64,000 nucleotides of DNA from Prauserella flavalba (GCF_003202235.1 NZ_MASU01000012.1:1-64000); one strand, 5' to 3'. Shown: positions 53,376 through 62,015, counted from the first letter of the stretch. The notes: generated by a model from the letters alone, not told the origin. Program-made: numbers and translations.

Positions 53376-53893
53376 TGTCCGCCCTCCACGCGGTCTTCTG
53401 CTTCGGCCCGGTTCCGCGGGGCGAGGCCGGGCACGGTGCCACCACTCTTGAGCGCGTCAAAGGTGCTGCCGCAGGTGCGGCACGAGAACGGCACCTTGCA
53501 CACGCTCCCGCCGAACGGCCCCGCACTGCGCACATCGGCCGAGTCACAGAACGGGCAGCTCACCGAACCGGCTCCCGGCGCGGCATACCCGATCTGCACC
53601 AGCACCTTGCTGCCCCGCGGGGTCACGTCACCGGTGTGCCACGACGACGCCTCCCAGCGCACGTCGAGCGGCACGCCCGGGGCCGCGCTCGCGGCGGCCT
53701 CGCGCACCCGGCGAGCCATCTCGTCCCTGGCCGGGCAGCCGAGCCTGGTCGGCCGGAGCACCACGCTGATCTGCTCGCCGTCGGCCTCCACCGACCGCAC
53801 CACCCCCAGGTCGACCAGTGTCACCGGGACCTCCGGGTCCTCGACCTCGCCGATGGCGGCCCGCACCGCGGCCAGCTCGGTAGTGGCGCTCAT
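53372..53893 (-). CDS. PaaD-like protein of an aryl-CoA oxygenase
   Basis: A 173-residue protein with an N-terminal DUF59/MIP18 module (DPEVPVTLVDLGVVRSVEAD) and a C-terminal zinc ribbon (CPFCDSADV ... CRTCGSTF). PaaD helps mature the oxygenase complex. ATG 53893 overlaps the PaaC stop, and its own stop overlaps the BadI-like GTG. Confidence 0.88.
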   Translation of the reverse strand: MSATTELAAVRAAIGEVEDPEVPVTLVDLGVVRSVEADGEQISVVLRPTRLGCPARDEMARRVREAAASAAPGVPLDVRWEASSWHTGDVTPRGSKVLVQIGYAAPGAGSVSCPFCDSADVRSAGPFGGSVCKVPFSCRTCGSTFDALKSGGTVPGLAPRNRAEAEDRVEGGQ

Positions 53894-54618
53894 CGGTACA
53901 CCGCCCGGACACCGTCGTCCGGGCCGACCCGCAGCGACCGGACGGTGCCCAGGGTGCGGCCGAGCTGGGCCTGCTCGCTCCCGGCCACCCGCGGTCGCGG
54001 CGCCGCACCGAGCAGCGCGACGTCCAGGTCGGCGGCGGCGAGCAGCGGGCCCAGCTCGGCGAGCCAGGACTCGTGCAGGCGCCGGCGCACCGGCCCGGCC
54101 GGCATGCCGGGGGCCGCGCCGAAAAGATCACCGGCCAGCGGCAGCAGGTCGGCGCCCCGCTTGCCGAAGTCGTCCCGGGTACGGGCGTCGCCGCCGAGCA
54201 GCCGGACCCAGCTCGTCCAGTGCGTTCGATGCAGCTCCTGCTCGGCCAGCATGGTCGAGGTCGCCTGGCGCACCTGCTCGTCGCTGTGTTCGGTCAGTCC
54301 CCGGCTCAGCAGCATCCCGGCCGAGGCGACCAGCAACCCGCGCAGCACGGTCGACGGCCAGTCGCGGTCGTCTGCCACGACGAGCCTGGACGGCCACCAC
54401 TCGCTCAGCGGGCGCTCGTAGACGAACCGGTCGCGGTCGGTCCTGTCCTGGCCCGCCAGCCCGAGCAGCGTCGCGGCGTGCGCGAGCTCCTCCTGGGCGA
54501 TGGAGCCGACGGCAAGGGACACCTCGAGGTCGACGTAGTCCACGATCCACGACGACAGCAGGTGGCCGTGCAGGAACTGGTCCTCGGCGTACCGCAGGAA
54601 GATCTCTGGTTCGTTCAT
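53890..54618 (-). CDS. PaaC-like structural subunit of an aryl-CoA oxygenase
   Basis: A 242-residue helical ferritin-like protein (FLRYAEDQFLHGHLLSSWIVD, SIAQEELAHAATLLGL). PaaC pairs with PaaA and anchors the complex. ATG 54618 overlaps the PaaB stop. It shows typical PaaC features, but the parent cluster lacks paaE, paaG and paaZ. Confidence 0.88.
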   Translation of the reverse strand: MNEPEIFLRYAEDQFLHGHLLSSWIVDYVDLEVSLAVGSIAQEELAHAATLLGLAGQDRTDRDRFVYERPLSEWWPSRLVVADDRDWPSTVLRGLLVASAGMLLSRGLTEHSDEQVRQATSTMLAEQELHRTHWTSWVRLLGGDARTRDDFGKRGADLLPLAGDLFGAAPGMPAGPVRRRLHESWLAELGPLLAAADLDVALLGAAPRPRVAGSEQAQLGRTLGTVRSLRVGPDDGVRAVYR

Positions 54619-54962
54619 GACGGTGCCCCCGCCGACTCGGTGGACGGCTGCCCGGTCCGGGTGCCCTGCGCGGCCCGCTCCCGGTCACGCCGGTGGCGGC
54701 CGGGAAAGCCGGGGGTGCGGTAGTCGAGCCGGCCGCCGGACTTCAGTGATTCGAGGTCGTCGGCGGTGCTGAACACCATGCCCGAGCGTTTCGCGATCCA
54801 CAGCACCGTGCACTCCTCGCGCCGGGTGTAGATCTCCTTGGCCGCGTGCCAGGCCAGCGTCGGTTCCGCGGCGCGGACGCTGCCGACCCACCTGATCGGC
54901 TCGGACTGCTTGCCGTACCGCGCGAAAACCTCGTAGGAGTCTTCTTCTGTGCCGGGCCTCAT
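54615..54962 (-). CDS. PaaB-like subunit of an aryl-CoA oxygenase
   Basis: A small subunit of 115 residues (YEVFARYGKQSEPIRWVGSV, LAWHAAKEIYTRREECTVLW). PaaB bridges PaaAC dimers. ATG 54962 overlaps the PaaA stop. The C-terminus carries a short polar tail. Confidence 0.9.
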   Translation of the reverse strand: MRPGTEEDSYEVFARYGKQSEPIRWVGSVRAAEPTLAWHAAKEIYTRREECTVLWIAKRSGMVFSTADDLESLKSGGRLDYRTPGFPGRHRRDRERAAQGTRTGQPSTESAGAPS

Positions 54963-55876
54963 GCCGCGCTCCGCATCAGGGCGACGTCCCGGTAGAGCGC
55001 GTTGCGTTCGAGGCTGTCGGCGATCTTCGCCCGCCACTCCTCGTGTCGCGGACCGCCTTCGCGCAGCATCTTCTTGACCGCAACCCAGTCCGGGGAGGCG
55101 AACCACCACTTGCCGGTCTCCTCGTCGACATGGGTCAGCGCCGGGTCGACGTGCACCCCGAGCTTCCGGAAAACCGGGATGATCTTCGCCAGCCACTCCT
55201 GGCGCATCGCGTCGTTCGACGAGACCTTGATGCCGAACTGGTACATCCGGTTGCCCTGGTAGGTGTCGGTGTCCGGTGGGCCGAAGTAGGCGAGGATCCG
55301 CGGCAGCCAGGTCTCGAAGGCCTGCTGCACCAGGGCACGCTGCGCGGGGGTGCCCAGCGTCATCGTCTGGTGCGTGTGGTCGAGGGCGTGGTGGTAGTGG
55401 AAGCTCTCCTCCTTCTCGATCTTGCGCAGCGCCCGCGCGTAGGGCAGGTAGGTGCCCTGGTCAAGCGCCTGGAACTGGACGATCGCGGCGCTGTTCATCA
55501 GCAGCGCCGCCGGACCGACCTCCTCCCAGGTGTCGAACCCGAAATGGAAGACGTTGAGCAGCTTGGTCCGCCCCTCGACGAAATCGAGGATGATCCGATC
55601 TCGGCTCACACCGAGGTCCTCGGCGACCCGTGCGGTGACCTGGCCGTGCCCGACCTCGTCCTGCACCTTCGCGATCAGCATCTGCTTGCGCGCGTAGTCC
55701 GGCACGCGGTCAATCCACTCGGCGAACGGCAGCACGCCGACTATTTCGGCGAGCGCCTGGAACGACGAGACGCGGGCGGCCTCCTCGCGATACCCATCAG
55801 GTAGGTCGTCCCACAGCTCGAACTTGCGGGCGAGCCGCGGGTCCGGCTCGTCTCGAGGCAGCGCACGGTCAGCCAT
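54959..55876 (-). CDS. PaaA-like catalytic subunit of an aryl-CoA oxygenase (epoxidase)
   Basis: Di-iron monooxygenase of 305 residues. The carboxylate/His motifs QDEVGHGQ and KEEESF-type EESFHYHH supply the two E-x2-H pairs expected in PaaA. Other conserved pieces are KFELWDDLPDGYREEA, WIDRVPDYARKQMLIAK and GFDTWEEVGPAALLMNSAAI. ATG 55876 has GAGAGGAG upstream. It is the first gene of a tightly coupled operon (PaaA-B-C-D, BadI-like, ferredoxin, thiolase). PaaABC(E) epoxidises phenylacetyl-CoA; here the CoA substrate is probably different because the usual downstream enzymes are absent. Confidence 0.9.
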   Translation of the reverse strand: MADRALPRDEPDPRLARKFELWDDLPDGYREEAARVSSFQALAEIVGVLPFAEWIDRVPDYARKQMLIAKVQDEVGHGQVTARVAEDLGVSRDRIILDFVEGRTKLLNVFHFGFDTWEEVGPAALLMNSAAIVQFQALDQGTYLPYARALRKIEKEESFHYHHALDHTHQTMTLGTPAQRALVQQAFETWLPRILAYFGPPDTDTYQGNRMYQFGIKVSSNDAMRQEWLAKIIPVFRKLGVHVDPALTHVDEETGKWWFASPDWVAVKKMLREGGPRHEEWRAKIADSLERNALYRDVALMRSAA

Positions 55877-55900
55877 CACCACTCCTCTCGACATGTTTCG

Positions 55901-55914
55901 ATTGATCTATCAAT
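55901..55914. promoter_or_regulatory. Operator in the PaaA-like promoter
   Basis: ATTGAT-CT-ATCAAT, a perfect 6-2-6 inverted repeat 24 bp before the PaaA start. It shares the ATTGATC word with sites at 44744, 46187 and 56011. Confidence 0.65.
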
Positions 55915-56010
55915 AGAGATTAGTCAGACACCCCGAGTCGGGTCAAGCGCGGCCGGTCACCCCGGGCGAACCCGGCTTGACGACCCCCGGACGTCATGGC
56001 ACGATCCCGC

Positions 56011-56030
56011 AATCAATCAATCGATCAATC
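56011..56030. promoter_or_regulatory. AATC-rich operator-like site before the secreted hydrolase
   Basis: AATCAATCAATCGATCAATC, tandem AATC words including GATCAATC, 75 bp upstream of the plus-strand hydrolase start. It lies in the 228-bp divergent promoter region, which holds no gene. Confidence 0.5.
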
Positions 56031-56104
56031 GCGGTCGCACCCGTGGCCGTGCTTACCGGTCCCCGATCTGCCTGTCTGATTTCTCAACGAAGAGGAGCTG
56101 GAAA

Positions 56105-57265
56105 GTGGATGTGAAACGGCGACCGTGGCGGCGTCTCATGCAGACGCTCGCCGTCGGAACCGTGGTGGCCGTGGCGCCACTGGTCGCGCCGGCCGGCGCG
56201 GCGACCGCCCAACCCGCGACCCCCGCGCTGACCGCACCCGCGCCGCGGGCCGTGACGGGGATGGCCGGACAGGTCGAGCAGACCTCGGTCGCGACCGACT
56301 TCTCCGGCAGCGGAGCGGCCTGCGGCGACTACTACTTCCCTGTGACCATGTCCGAAGGCGACCCCACCGTCTACCGGGTGTGGGGACGGCTGTGCAGCAA
56401 GACGTCGTTCACCGACCGGGCCGTCCAGGTGCTGCTGCACGGCGGCAGCTACAACCACACCTACTGGGACTGGCCGTTCCAACCGGAGAACTACTCCTAT
56501 GTCAAGGCGGCGACCGAAGCCGGCTTCGTCACCCTGACCCTCGACCGGCTCGGCTACGGCTACAGCGACCGGCCGAACTCGCTCGGAATCACCTTCCCGT
56601 CCAACGCCTGGGTTGCCCACCAGGTCGTCCAGTACCTGCGCAGGGGCGCGCTCGGCGAGCCGGCCAAGAAGGTCATCCTCGGCGGCCATTCGATGGGTGG
56701 CCTCACCACCAACATCGAGGCCGGCACGTACAACGACGTGGACGGCGTGATCGTCTCCGGGATGACCCACGTGATGAACTACCCGGTGATCGCCACGATC
56801 GCCGCCGCGCTCGTACCGGCCGAGCTGGACCAGAAGTTCGCCGGGAACGTGCCGCTGGCGTCGGCCTACACCACCACCCGAGCCGGCGTCCGCTGCCAGA
56901 TCGCGTTCTACCAGCAGGGCGCCTACGACCCGGACATCTGTGCCGCGGAGGAGAAGTACAAGGACACCATCGCGGCCGGTGAGTGGGTCACGGTGGTCAC
57001 GCACGACCCGTTACCGACACCCTCCGACCGGATCACCGCACCGGTACTGATGGCGATGGGCAACAACGACCACATGATGTGCGTCCTGACCTGCGACGCC
57101 GACCTGAATTCCCATCTGGAAGCGAGTTTCTACCCGAACGCGGCCAGTTACGAGCTCTACACCCAGCCACGCAGCGCACACGACCAGAACCTGCACTACA
57201 CCGCGCGGCAATGGTTCCAGAAGGCGATCGACTGGTCGATCGAGCATGTCGGCGTCAACACCTGA
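56105..57265 (+). CDS. Secreted alpha/beta hydrolase
   Basis: A 386-residue protein with a signal peptide (basic MDVKRRPWRRLMQ, hydrophobic core, likely cleavage near AGAATA). The serine hydrolase motif GGHSMGG lies near residue 197, and VLLHGGSYNHTYWDWPF forms the oxyanion region; a His in RSAHDQNLHY is the likely triad member. Several Cys pairs suggest disulfides outside the cell. GTG 56105 follows GAGGAG. Divergent from the PaaA-like gene, it could release the pathway acid from an ester or amide in the medium. Confidence 0.85.
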   Translation: MDVKRRPWRRLMQTLAVGTVVAVAPLVAPAGAATAQPATPALTAPAPRAVTGMAGQVEQTSVATDFSGSGAACGDYYFPVTMSEGDPTVYRVWGRLCSKTSFTDRAVQVLLHGGSYNHTYWDWPFQPENYSYVKAATEAGFVTLTLDRLGYGYSDRPNSLGITFPSNAWVAHQVVQYLRRGALGEPAKKVILGGHSMGGLTTNIEAGTYNDVDGVIVSGMTHVMNYPVIATIAAALVPAELDQKFAGNVPLASAYTTTRAGVRCQIAFYQQGAYDPDICAAEEKYKDTIAAGEWVTVVTHDPLPTPSDRITAPVLMAMGNNDHMMCVLTCDADLNSHLEASFYPNAASYELYTQPRSAHDQNLHYTARQWFQKAIDWSIEHVGVNT

Positions 57266-57361
57266 CCCAAGTCACCCACTTGGGCTCACCCAGGCGGTTC
57301 CGGGATTCGATGCGAAACCGAATCCCGGAACCACTGGCTGTTCCACTTCGGCGTCAACGAT

Positions 57362-57378
57362 GCTATCAATCAATCAAC
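57362..57378. promoter_or_regulatory. ATCAATCAATCAACC words before the CoA ligase
   Basis: GCTATCAATCAATCAAC lies about 70 bp upstream of the ligase start, in a 179-bp gap. Same word family as 56011. Confidence 0.4.
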
Positions 57379-57444
57379 CGACTATCTCGACCCGCAGGCA
57401 GTCCCCTAACCCCTCAGTATTCACGCCGCACCGGGAGAGTTTCG

Positions 57445-59145
57445 ATGAGTGATTCGTACCCGACCTTCGGCTCCATCCCCGCCGAGTGGCTTGTTCCGCC
57501 AGAACGGCAACCGCAGTACCCCGGTGGCCCCGCGGTGGCACCGGAGGACCGCCGGGCCAACCTGCCGGACCTCCTTGTCGATCGGCACGTGCGCGCCGGG
57601 CGCGGCGACGTGCTGGCGTTCGTCCACGCCGACACCGGGGAAACCTGGACCTACCGGGAGGTCGAACAGCGCACCCGCCGCGCCGCATCCGCGATGGCCG
57701 CGCTCGGTGTGCGCGCCGGAGACCGGGTCGCGATCCGTTCGAGCAACCACCCCGAGGTGGTCATGCTGTACCTGGCGGCATGGCGGTTGGGCGCCATGGC
57801 CGCACTGACCCCGCCGCAGGCCCGCCGCGGCGAAATCCCGTTCTTCGTCAAGGACACCAAGGCCAAGGTGCTCTTCGTCGCGAACAAGGGCGACTTCGTC
57901 GGCGAGACCCTCGCCTGCCTGTCCGAGCTGGACTCGCTCGACGCGGTGGTCGCGTTCCCGGAAAGCCCCGGCGAGCCGCTGCTGTCCTGGAACGAGCTGA
58001 TGGAACGGGCCGAGCCAGACGTGCCCGACCGCGAGCCCGAACCCGACGAGGTCGCCGTGGTGTGGCACACCGGCGGCAGCACCGGCGTGCCGAAAGCCTG
58101 CTACCACACGGCATACCGGCTGGTGCACGGCGCACAGCCGAGTGTGTCGGCCTACGGCGTGCGGGAGGGCGACGTCCATCTCTTCCCCGCTCCGGTCGGG
58201 CACGCCGCCGGCTGGCTGTCGCGAACGACGTTCTCCCTTCTGCCCGGGATCACGCTCGTCGAACTGGAGAACTTCGCCTCCGGGCAGGACGTGCTCAAGG
58301 CCATCACCGAGCACAAGGTCACCTGGTTCATGGCGCTCGGGGTCACTTGGGCGGGGATGCTGCACGCCTACGAAGCCAACCCGTCGGCCTACGACCTGTC
58401 CTCATTGGAACGCACTTACGCACCGTTCATCGCCGGAAGCGGCGGCTGGCTGTACGAAGCGTGGCAACGACACGGGCTCGACCTGCTCAACCCGATGGGC
58501 AGCACCGCTTTCGGGAACTGGTTCATGGTGCCGCGCCACGACGAGAAGAACCCGCCGATGACGCTCGGACGTCCGGTCGACGGCTTCGAAGCGCGCATCG
58601 TCGTGCCCTATTCCGATCCACTCGAGGACGTCGAGCCGGGAGAGGTCGGCCAGCTCGCGATCCGTGGCCCCTCCGGACTGACCTACTGGAACCGACCCGA
58701 CTTGCAGGAACGGGACAGCCGAGAAGGCTGGACGGTGATCGACGATCTCGCGCGGGTGGACGAGAACGGCAACTACTGGTACCTCGGCCGCTCGGACATG
58801 ATGATCAGCACCAGCGGCTACAAGGTCGCGCCGATGGAAGTGGAGAAGGTGATCTCCACCCATCCCGCGGTCAGTGAGGTCGTGGTGACCGCCGCGCCGG
58901 ACAAGATGCGCAGCGAGGTGGTGATGGCCTGGATCGTGCCCAAGGCCGCGGGGGACGCGACGGCCGTGCTCGCCGACGAGATCCGCCAGCATGTCCGCGA
59001 CCACGTGTCGCCGTACAAGTACCCGCGGCGCATCGCGTTCGTCTCCCAGCTGCCGCACGACCCGCTCGGGAAGATCATCGTCAAGCAGGTCGTCTCCTGG
59101 GCGCGGGGCGATCAGCAACCACCGCACGTCATCGCGGAGTTCTGA
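57445..59145 (+). CDS. Aryl/acyl-CoA ligase (AMP-forming, benzoate/2-aminobenzoate-CoA ligase-like)
   Basis: Likely first enzyme of the CoA pathway, 566 residues. P-loop-like HTGGSTGVPKACYHTAYRLV, then LLNPMGSTAFGNWF, WTVIDDLARVDENGNYWYLGR and the final GKIIVKQVVSWARG carry the AMP-binding family motifs. The N-terminal SDSYPTFGSIPAEWLVPPE and the GGSTGVPK variant resemble ligases for benzoate or aminobenzoate. ATG 57445 follows GGGAGAG. The upstream frame extension is not coding. The crotonase gene begins 1 bp after its stop. Confidence 0.88.
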   Translation: MSDSYPTFGSIPAEWLVPPERQPQYPGGPAVAPEDRRANLPDLLVDRHVRAGRGDVLAFVHADTGETWTYREVEQRTRRAASAMAALGVRAGDRVAIRSSNHPEVVMLYLAAWRLGAMAALTPPQARRGEIPFFVKDTKAKVLFVANKGDFVGETLACLSELDSLDAVVAFPESPGEPLLSWNELMERAEPDVPDREPEPDEVAVVWHTGGSTGVPKACYHTAYRLVHGAQPSVSAYGVREGDVHLFPAPVGHAAGWLSRTTFSLLPGITLVELENFASGQDVLKAITEHKVTWFMALGVTWAGMLHAYEANPSAYDLSSLERTYAPFIAGSGGWLYEAWQRHGLDLLNPMGSTAFGNWFMVPRHDEKNPPMTLGRPVDGFEARIVVPYSDPLEDVEPGEVGQLAIRGPSGLTYWNRPDLQERDSREGWTVIDDLARVDENGNYWYLGRSDMMISTSGYKVAPMEVEKVISTHPAVSEVVVTAAPDKMRSEVVMAWIVPKAAGDATAVLADEIRQHVRDHVSPYKYPRRIAFVSQLPHDPLGKIIVKQVVSWARGDQQPPHVIAEF

Positions 59146-59146
59146 G

Positions 59147-59917
59147 GTGCACCAGGTACTCCTGGAACGCGATGGTCCAGTGTGGACACTCACGTTGAAC
59201 GACGAGCGCCGGCGCAACGCGCTCGACCTGGTCATGCGGGAACGGCTACGCGACGCGCTCGCCACGGCGATGGCCGACGACCGGTGCCGGTCGATCGTGC
59301 TCACCGGCGCCGGCGGAACCTTCTGTGCCGGCGGCGACCTCGCGACCATGCCGACCGACAGGCCGGAGTCCGGCCGGCCCCGGCTCGCGGTGATCGCGGA
59401 GATCACCCGGCTGCTGCTGTGCGGGGCCAAGCCCGTCGTGGCGGCGGTCGAGGGATTCGCCTACGGAGCCGGTCTCTCGCTCGCCGCGGCCAGCGACCAC
59501 GTGGTCGCCGCGAGTGATGCGCGGCTGTGCTGTTCCTTCGGGAAGGTGGGACTGATCGCCGACACCGGTCTGCTGTGGACACTCCCGCAGCGGGTCGGGA
59601 TCGGCCGGACGAAGGAGCTGCTGTTCTTCGCTTCGGTCCTCAACGCACACCAGGCCCACGGCCACGGCCTCGTCGACGCGATCACCGAGCCCGGTGACAC
59701 GCTGGCGGAAGCACATCGCCGGGCGGCGATCCTCGCGGCGGCCGCCCCCGGCCCGATCGCGGAGACCAAACGGGTGCTTGCGGCGTGGCCCGCGACACTG
59801 GACGAGGTGCTGGCCGACGAGGCCGACACCCAGGTCCGCCTGTTCGGCAGCGCCGACTTCGCCGAGGGCAGGCCGGCGTTCTTCGACAAGCGCCCGGCGA
59901 GGTTCCTCGGCCATTGA
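59147..59917 (+). CDS. Enoyl-CoA hydratase/isomerase
   Basis: A 256-residue crotonase: NDERRRNALDLVMRERL, LTGAGGTFCAGGDLATM (oxyanion hole) and VEGFAYGAGLSLAAASDHVV. GTG 59147 directly follows the ligase stop. The usual second catalytic Glu position reads KVGLIADTG, so isomerase or dienoyl-CoA activity may be more likely than simple hydration. It works after the ligase in the same operon. Confidence 0.87.
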   Translation: MHQVLLERDGPVWTLTLNDERRRNALDLVMRERLRDALATAMADDRCRSIVLTGAGGTFCAGGDLATMPTDRPESGRPRLAVIAEITRLLLCGAKPVVAAVEGFAYGAGLSLAAASDHVVAASDARLCCSFGKVGLIADTGLLWTLPQRVGIGRTKELLFFASVLNAHQAHGHGLVDAITEPGDTLAEAHRRAAILAAAAPGPIAETKRVLAAWPATLDEVLADEADTQVRLFGSADFAEGRPAFFDKRPARFLGH

Positions 59918-59959
59918 CCGGACGATCACGGACCCCCACCGAATCATGGGAGGTTGCAC

Positions 59960-60703
59960 GTGGAGCTGCTTGGCGGACGCGCGGCGGTGGTCACCGGCGC
60001 GGCGCAGGGCATCGGCCTGGAGATCGCGCGGGTGCTCGCCGAGCACGGCGCCGGCGTGGTGCTCGGTGACCGCGACGCCGAGGCAGCCGAGCGCGCCGCC
60101 GAACGGCTCACGGCCGGCGGCGCCCGCGCACTCGGCGTCGGCTGCGACGTGACGGTCCCCGACCAGGTCACCGCGCTGGTCGAACGCTGTGTCCTGGAGT
60201 TCGGCACGCTGGACGTGATGGTCAACAACGCCGGCATCACCAGGGACGCGACCCTACGCAAGATGAGCGTCGAGGACTTCGATGCCGTCGTCGACGTGCA
60301 CCTCAAGGGCAGCTGGCTTGGCACCCGCGCGGCGTCGGTGGTGATGCGCGAGCGCAAGCGCGGGTCGATCGTCAACATCTCCTCGATCTCCGGCAAGGTC
60401 GGCATGGCCGGGCAGACGAACTACAGCGCGGCAAAGGCCGGCATCGTTGGCCTGACCAAGGCCGCGGCGAAGGAACTCGCGCACCTCGGTGTCCGGGTCA
60501 ACGCCGTCCAGCCCGGTCTCATCCGCACCGCGATGACCGAGGCGATGCGGGAGGACATCTGGGCGGCGAAGGTCGCGGAGGTGCCGATGGGGCGGGCCGG
60601 CGAACCGGCCGAGATCGCCACCGTGGTGCTCTTCCTCGCCAGCGACCTGGCCAGCTACCTGACCGGCGGCGTCCTCGAAGTCACCGGCGGCCGCCACATC
60701 TGA
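59960..60703 (+). CDS. FabG-like 3-oxoacyl reductase / hydroxyacyl-CoA dehydrogenase
   Basis: A 247-residue SDR with [30 protein letters not shown], catalytic Ser in [10 protein letters not shown] and YSAAKAG, and a closing [15 protein letters not shown] 59960 has GGGAGG 6 bp upstream. The NNAGITRD motif is typical of FabG/PhaB enzymes. Likely a beta-hydroxyacyl-CoA oxidation step. Last gene of the plus-strand operon. Confidence 0.88.
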   Translation: MELLGGRAAVVTGAAQGIGLEIARVLAEHGAGVVLGDRDAEAAERAAERLTAGGARALGVGCDVTVPDQVTALVERCVLEFGTLDVMVNNAGITRDATLRKMSVEDFDAVVDVHLKGSWLGTRAASVVMRERKRGSIVNISSISGKVGMAGQTNYSAAKAGIVGLTKAAAKELAHLGVRVNAVQPGLIRTAMTEAMREDIWAAKVAEVPMGRAGEPAEIATVVLFLASDLASYLTGGVLEVTGGRHI

Positions 60704-60716
60704 ACGGGGTGGGGCG

Positions 60717-60735
60717 CCCCAATGTGGCATTGGGG
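60717..60735. terminator. Bidirectional hairpin between FabG-like and MFS genes
   Basis: CCCCAATG-TGG-CATTGGGG, an 8-bp perfect stem with a 3-base loop, 14 bp after the plus-strand stop and 18 bp from the minus-strand stop. Confidence 0.75.
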
Positions 60736-60752
60736 ACCCGCCCAGACCGCAC

Positions 60753-62015
60753 CTACCGTTCGGGAGGGCGGGTGCGCCCGGCCATGAACAATGCGAAGGC
60801 ACCGCCGAGGGTGGCGACGGCCGAGCCAGCCAGCACCGGGTTGTAGGTGCCGAAAGAGGTGATCACGGCACCGGCCAGGAACGGACCCGCCGCCCTGGCG
60901 AGCACCACGAAAACCGACAGCACCCCGTTGATGCTCCCGTAGTTCAGCACGCCGTAGTACTCGGCGACCATGGTGCCCCGCAGCAACTCGGACAGGCCGA
61001 ACCCGATCCCGAACAGCACCACGAACACGGCGACCGAAACCGTCGACAGCGGCCCGCTCCCGGTCGTGGCCAGCGGCAGGAACAGGGCAACCCCCTGCAC
61101 GGCGAAGACCACGCAGGTCGCCCGGTCATGCGACATCCTGCCGCGTGCGGTCATCATCACCAGCCGCCCGCACACCTGCAGCACCCCGATCGCCCCCGCT
61201 GCCAGGGTGGCCAGCGCCAGCGAGTAACCGCGGTCGTACAGGTAGGCCACCAGGCTGATGCCGACGGCGAACTTGGCGGCGTTGACCAGGAACAGCGAGG
61301 TCGCGATCCAGTGGAAGGACGGGGTACGGAACACCGCCGACCGCATCTTCCGCGCGGATTCGGTCGACGGCGCGCGCGCCGGCGCCGCCACGCTCTCCAC
61401 CAGCGCCGGCGCGGCCCCGTCCGGGCGCAGCCCCAGATCCGACGGCCACCGCCGCAACACGAACGCGTGGATGGGCAGGCCGACCGCGGCCACCGAGCAC
61501 GCCAGCACCAGCAGCGCCCTGCGCCAGCCGACGGACCCCACCAGCACGCCGGTCAGCGGGACGAACACCGCGTTCGACAACCCGCCGACCACGGTGATGA
61601 TCAAGACGGCGCGGGCGCGGTGGACTTCGAACCAGGAGGTCGTCACGGCGAAAGCGGGCTCGTACAACGTCATCGCCATCGCCACGCCCGCGGCGACGAA
61701 CAGCAGGAAGAACCCCGGCAGCGACTCGACATACGACCAGCAGAGGAGCACGCCGATGGTGAGCAGGCTCCCGGTGGTCATCACGCTGCGCGCACCGCGC
61801 GCGTCGAGCCAGCGCCCCACCGGCACCGCGACCAGCGCGGAAACGAGCAGCCCGCCGACGTAGGCCGACTGCATCTGCGACATCGACCAGCCGAGCTCGA
61901 CGTTCATCGGCACGACGAGCACCGAGAACCCGTAGATCAGCACGCCCCAGGACACCAGCTCCGAGACGCTCAGGCCGCCGACCATCAACCAGCCGTAATA
62001 GAAACCTCTGCCCAC
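60753..62015 (-). CDS. MFS transporter
   Basis: Major-facilitator permease of about 420 residues with some 12 hydrophobic segments; the inter-domain basic loop (APSTESARKMRSAVF) is near the middle. The cytoplasmic motif VPVGRWLDARGARSV between helices 2 and 3 is typical. GTG 62015 is the likely start; the frame runs far upstream as antisense of the next gene. Resembles oxalate/formate- or monocarboxylate-type MFS carriers. It follows the LhgO-like gene and may import a hydroxy acid. Confidence 0.87.
   Translation of the reverse strand: MGRGFYYGWLMVGGLSVSELVSWGVLIYGFSVLVVPMNVELGWSMSQMQSAYVGGLLVSALVAVPVGRWLDARGARSVMTTGSLLTIGVLLCWSYVESLPGFFLLFVAAGVAMAMTLYEPAFAVTTSWFEVHRARAVLIITVVGGLSNAVFVPLTGVLVGSVGWRRALLVLACSVAAVGLPIHAFVLRRWPSDLGLRPDGAAPALVESVAAPARAPSTESARKMRSAVFRTPSFHWIATSLFLVNAAKFAVGISLVAYLYDRGYSLALATLAAGAIGVLQVCGRLVMMTARGRMSHDRATCVVFAVQGVALFLPLATTGSGPLSTVSVAVFVVLFGIGFGLSELLRGTMVAEYYGVLNYGSINGVLSVFVVLARAAGPFLAGAVITSFGTYNPVLAGSAVATLGGAFALFMAGRTRPPER

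Noticed and set aside
52578-55876. Classical phenylacetate (paa) operon
   Set aside because: Only PaaA, B, C and D equivalents are present; paaE, paaG, paaZ, paaJ and a typical phenylacetate-CoA ligase are absent, and unrelated enzymes fill the operon.
43908-60703. Genomic island with tRNA attachment site or integrase
   Set aside because: No tRNA, integrase or direct-repeat boundary was recognised; only two IS elements are visible in the whole window.
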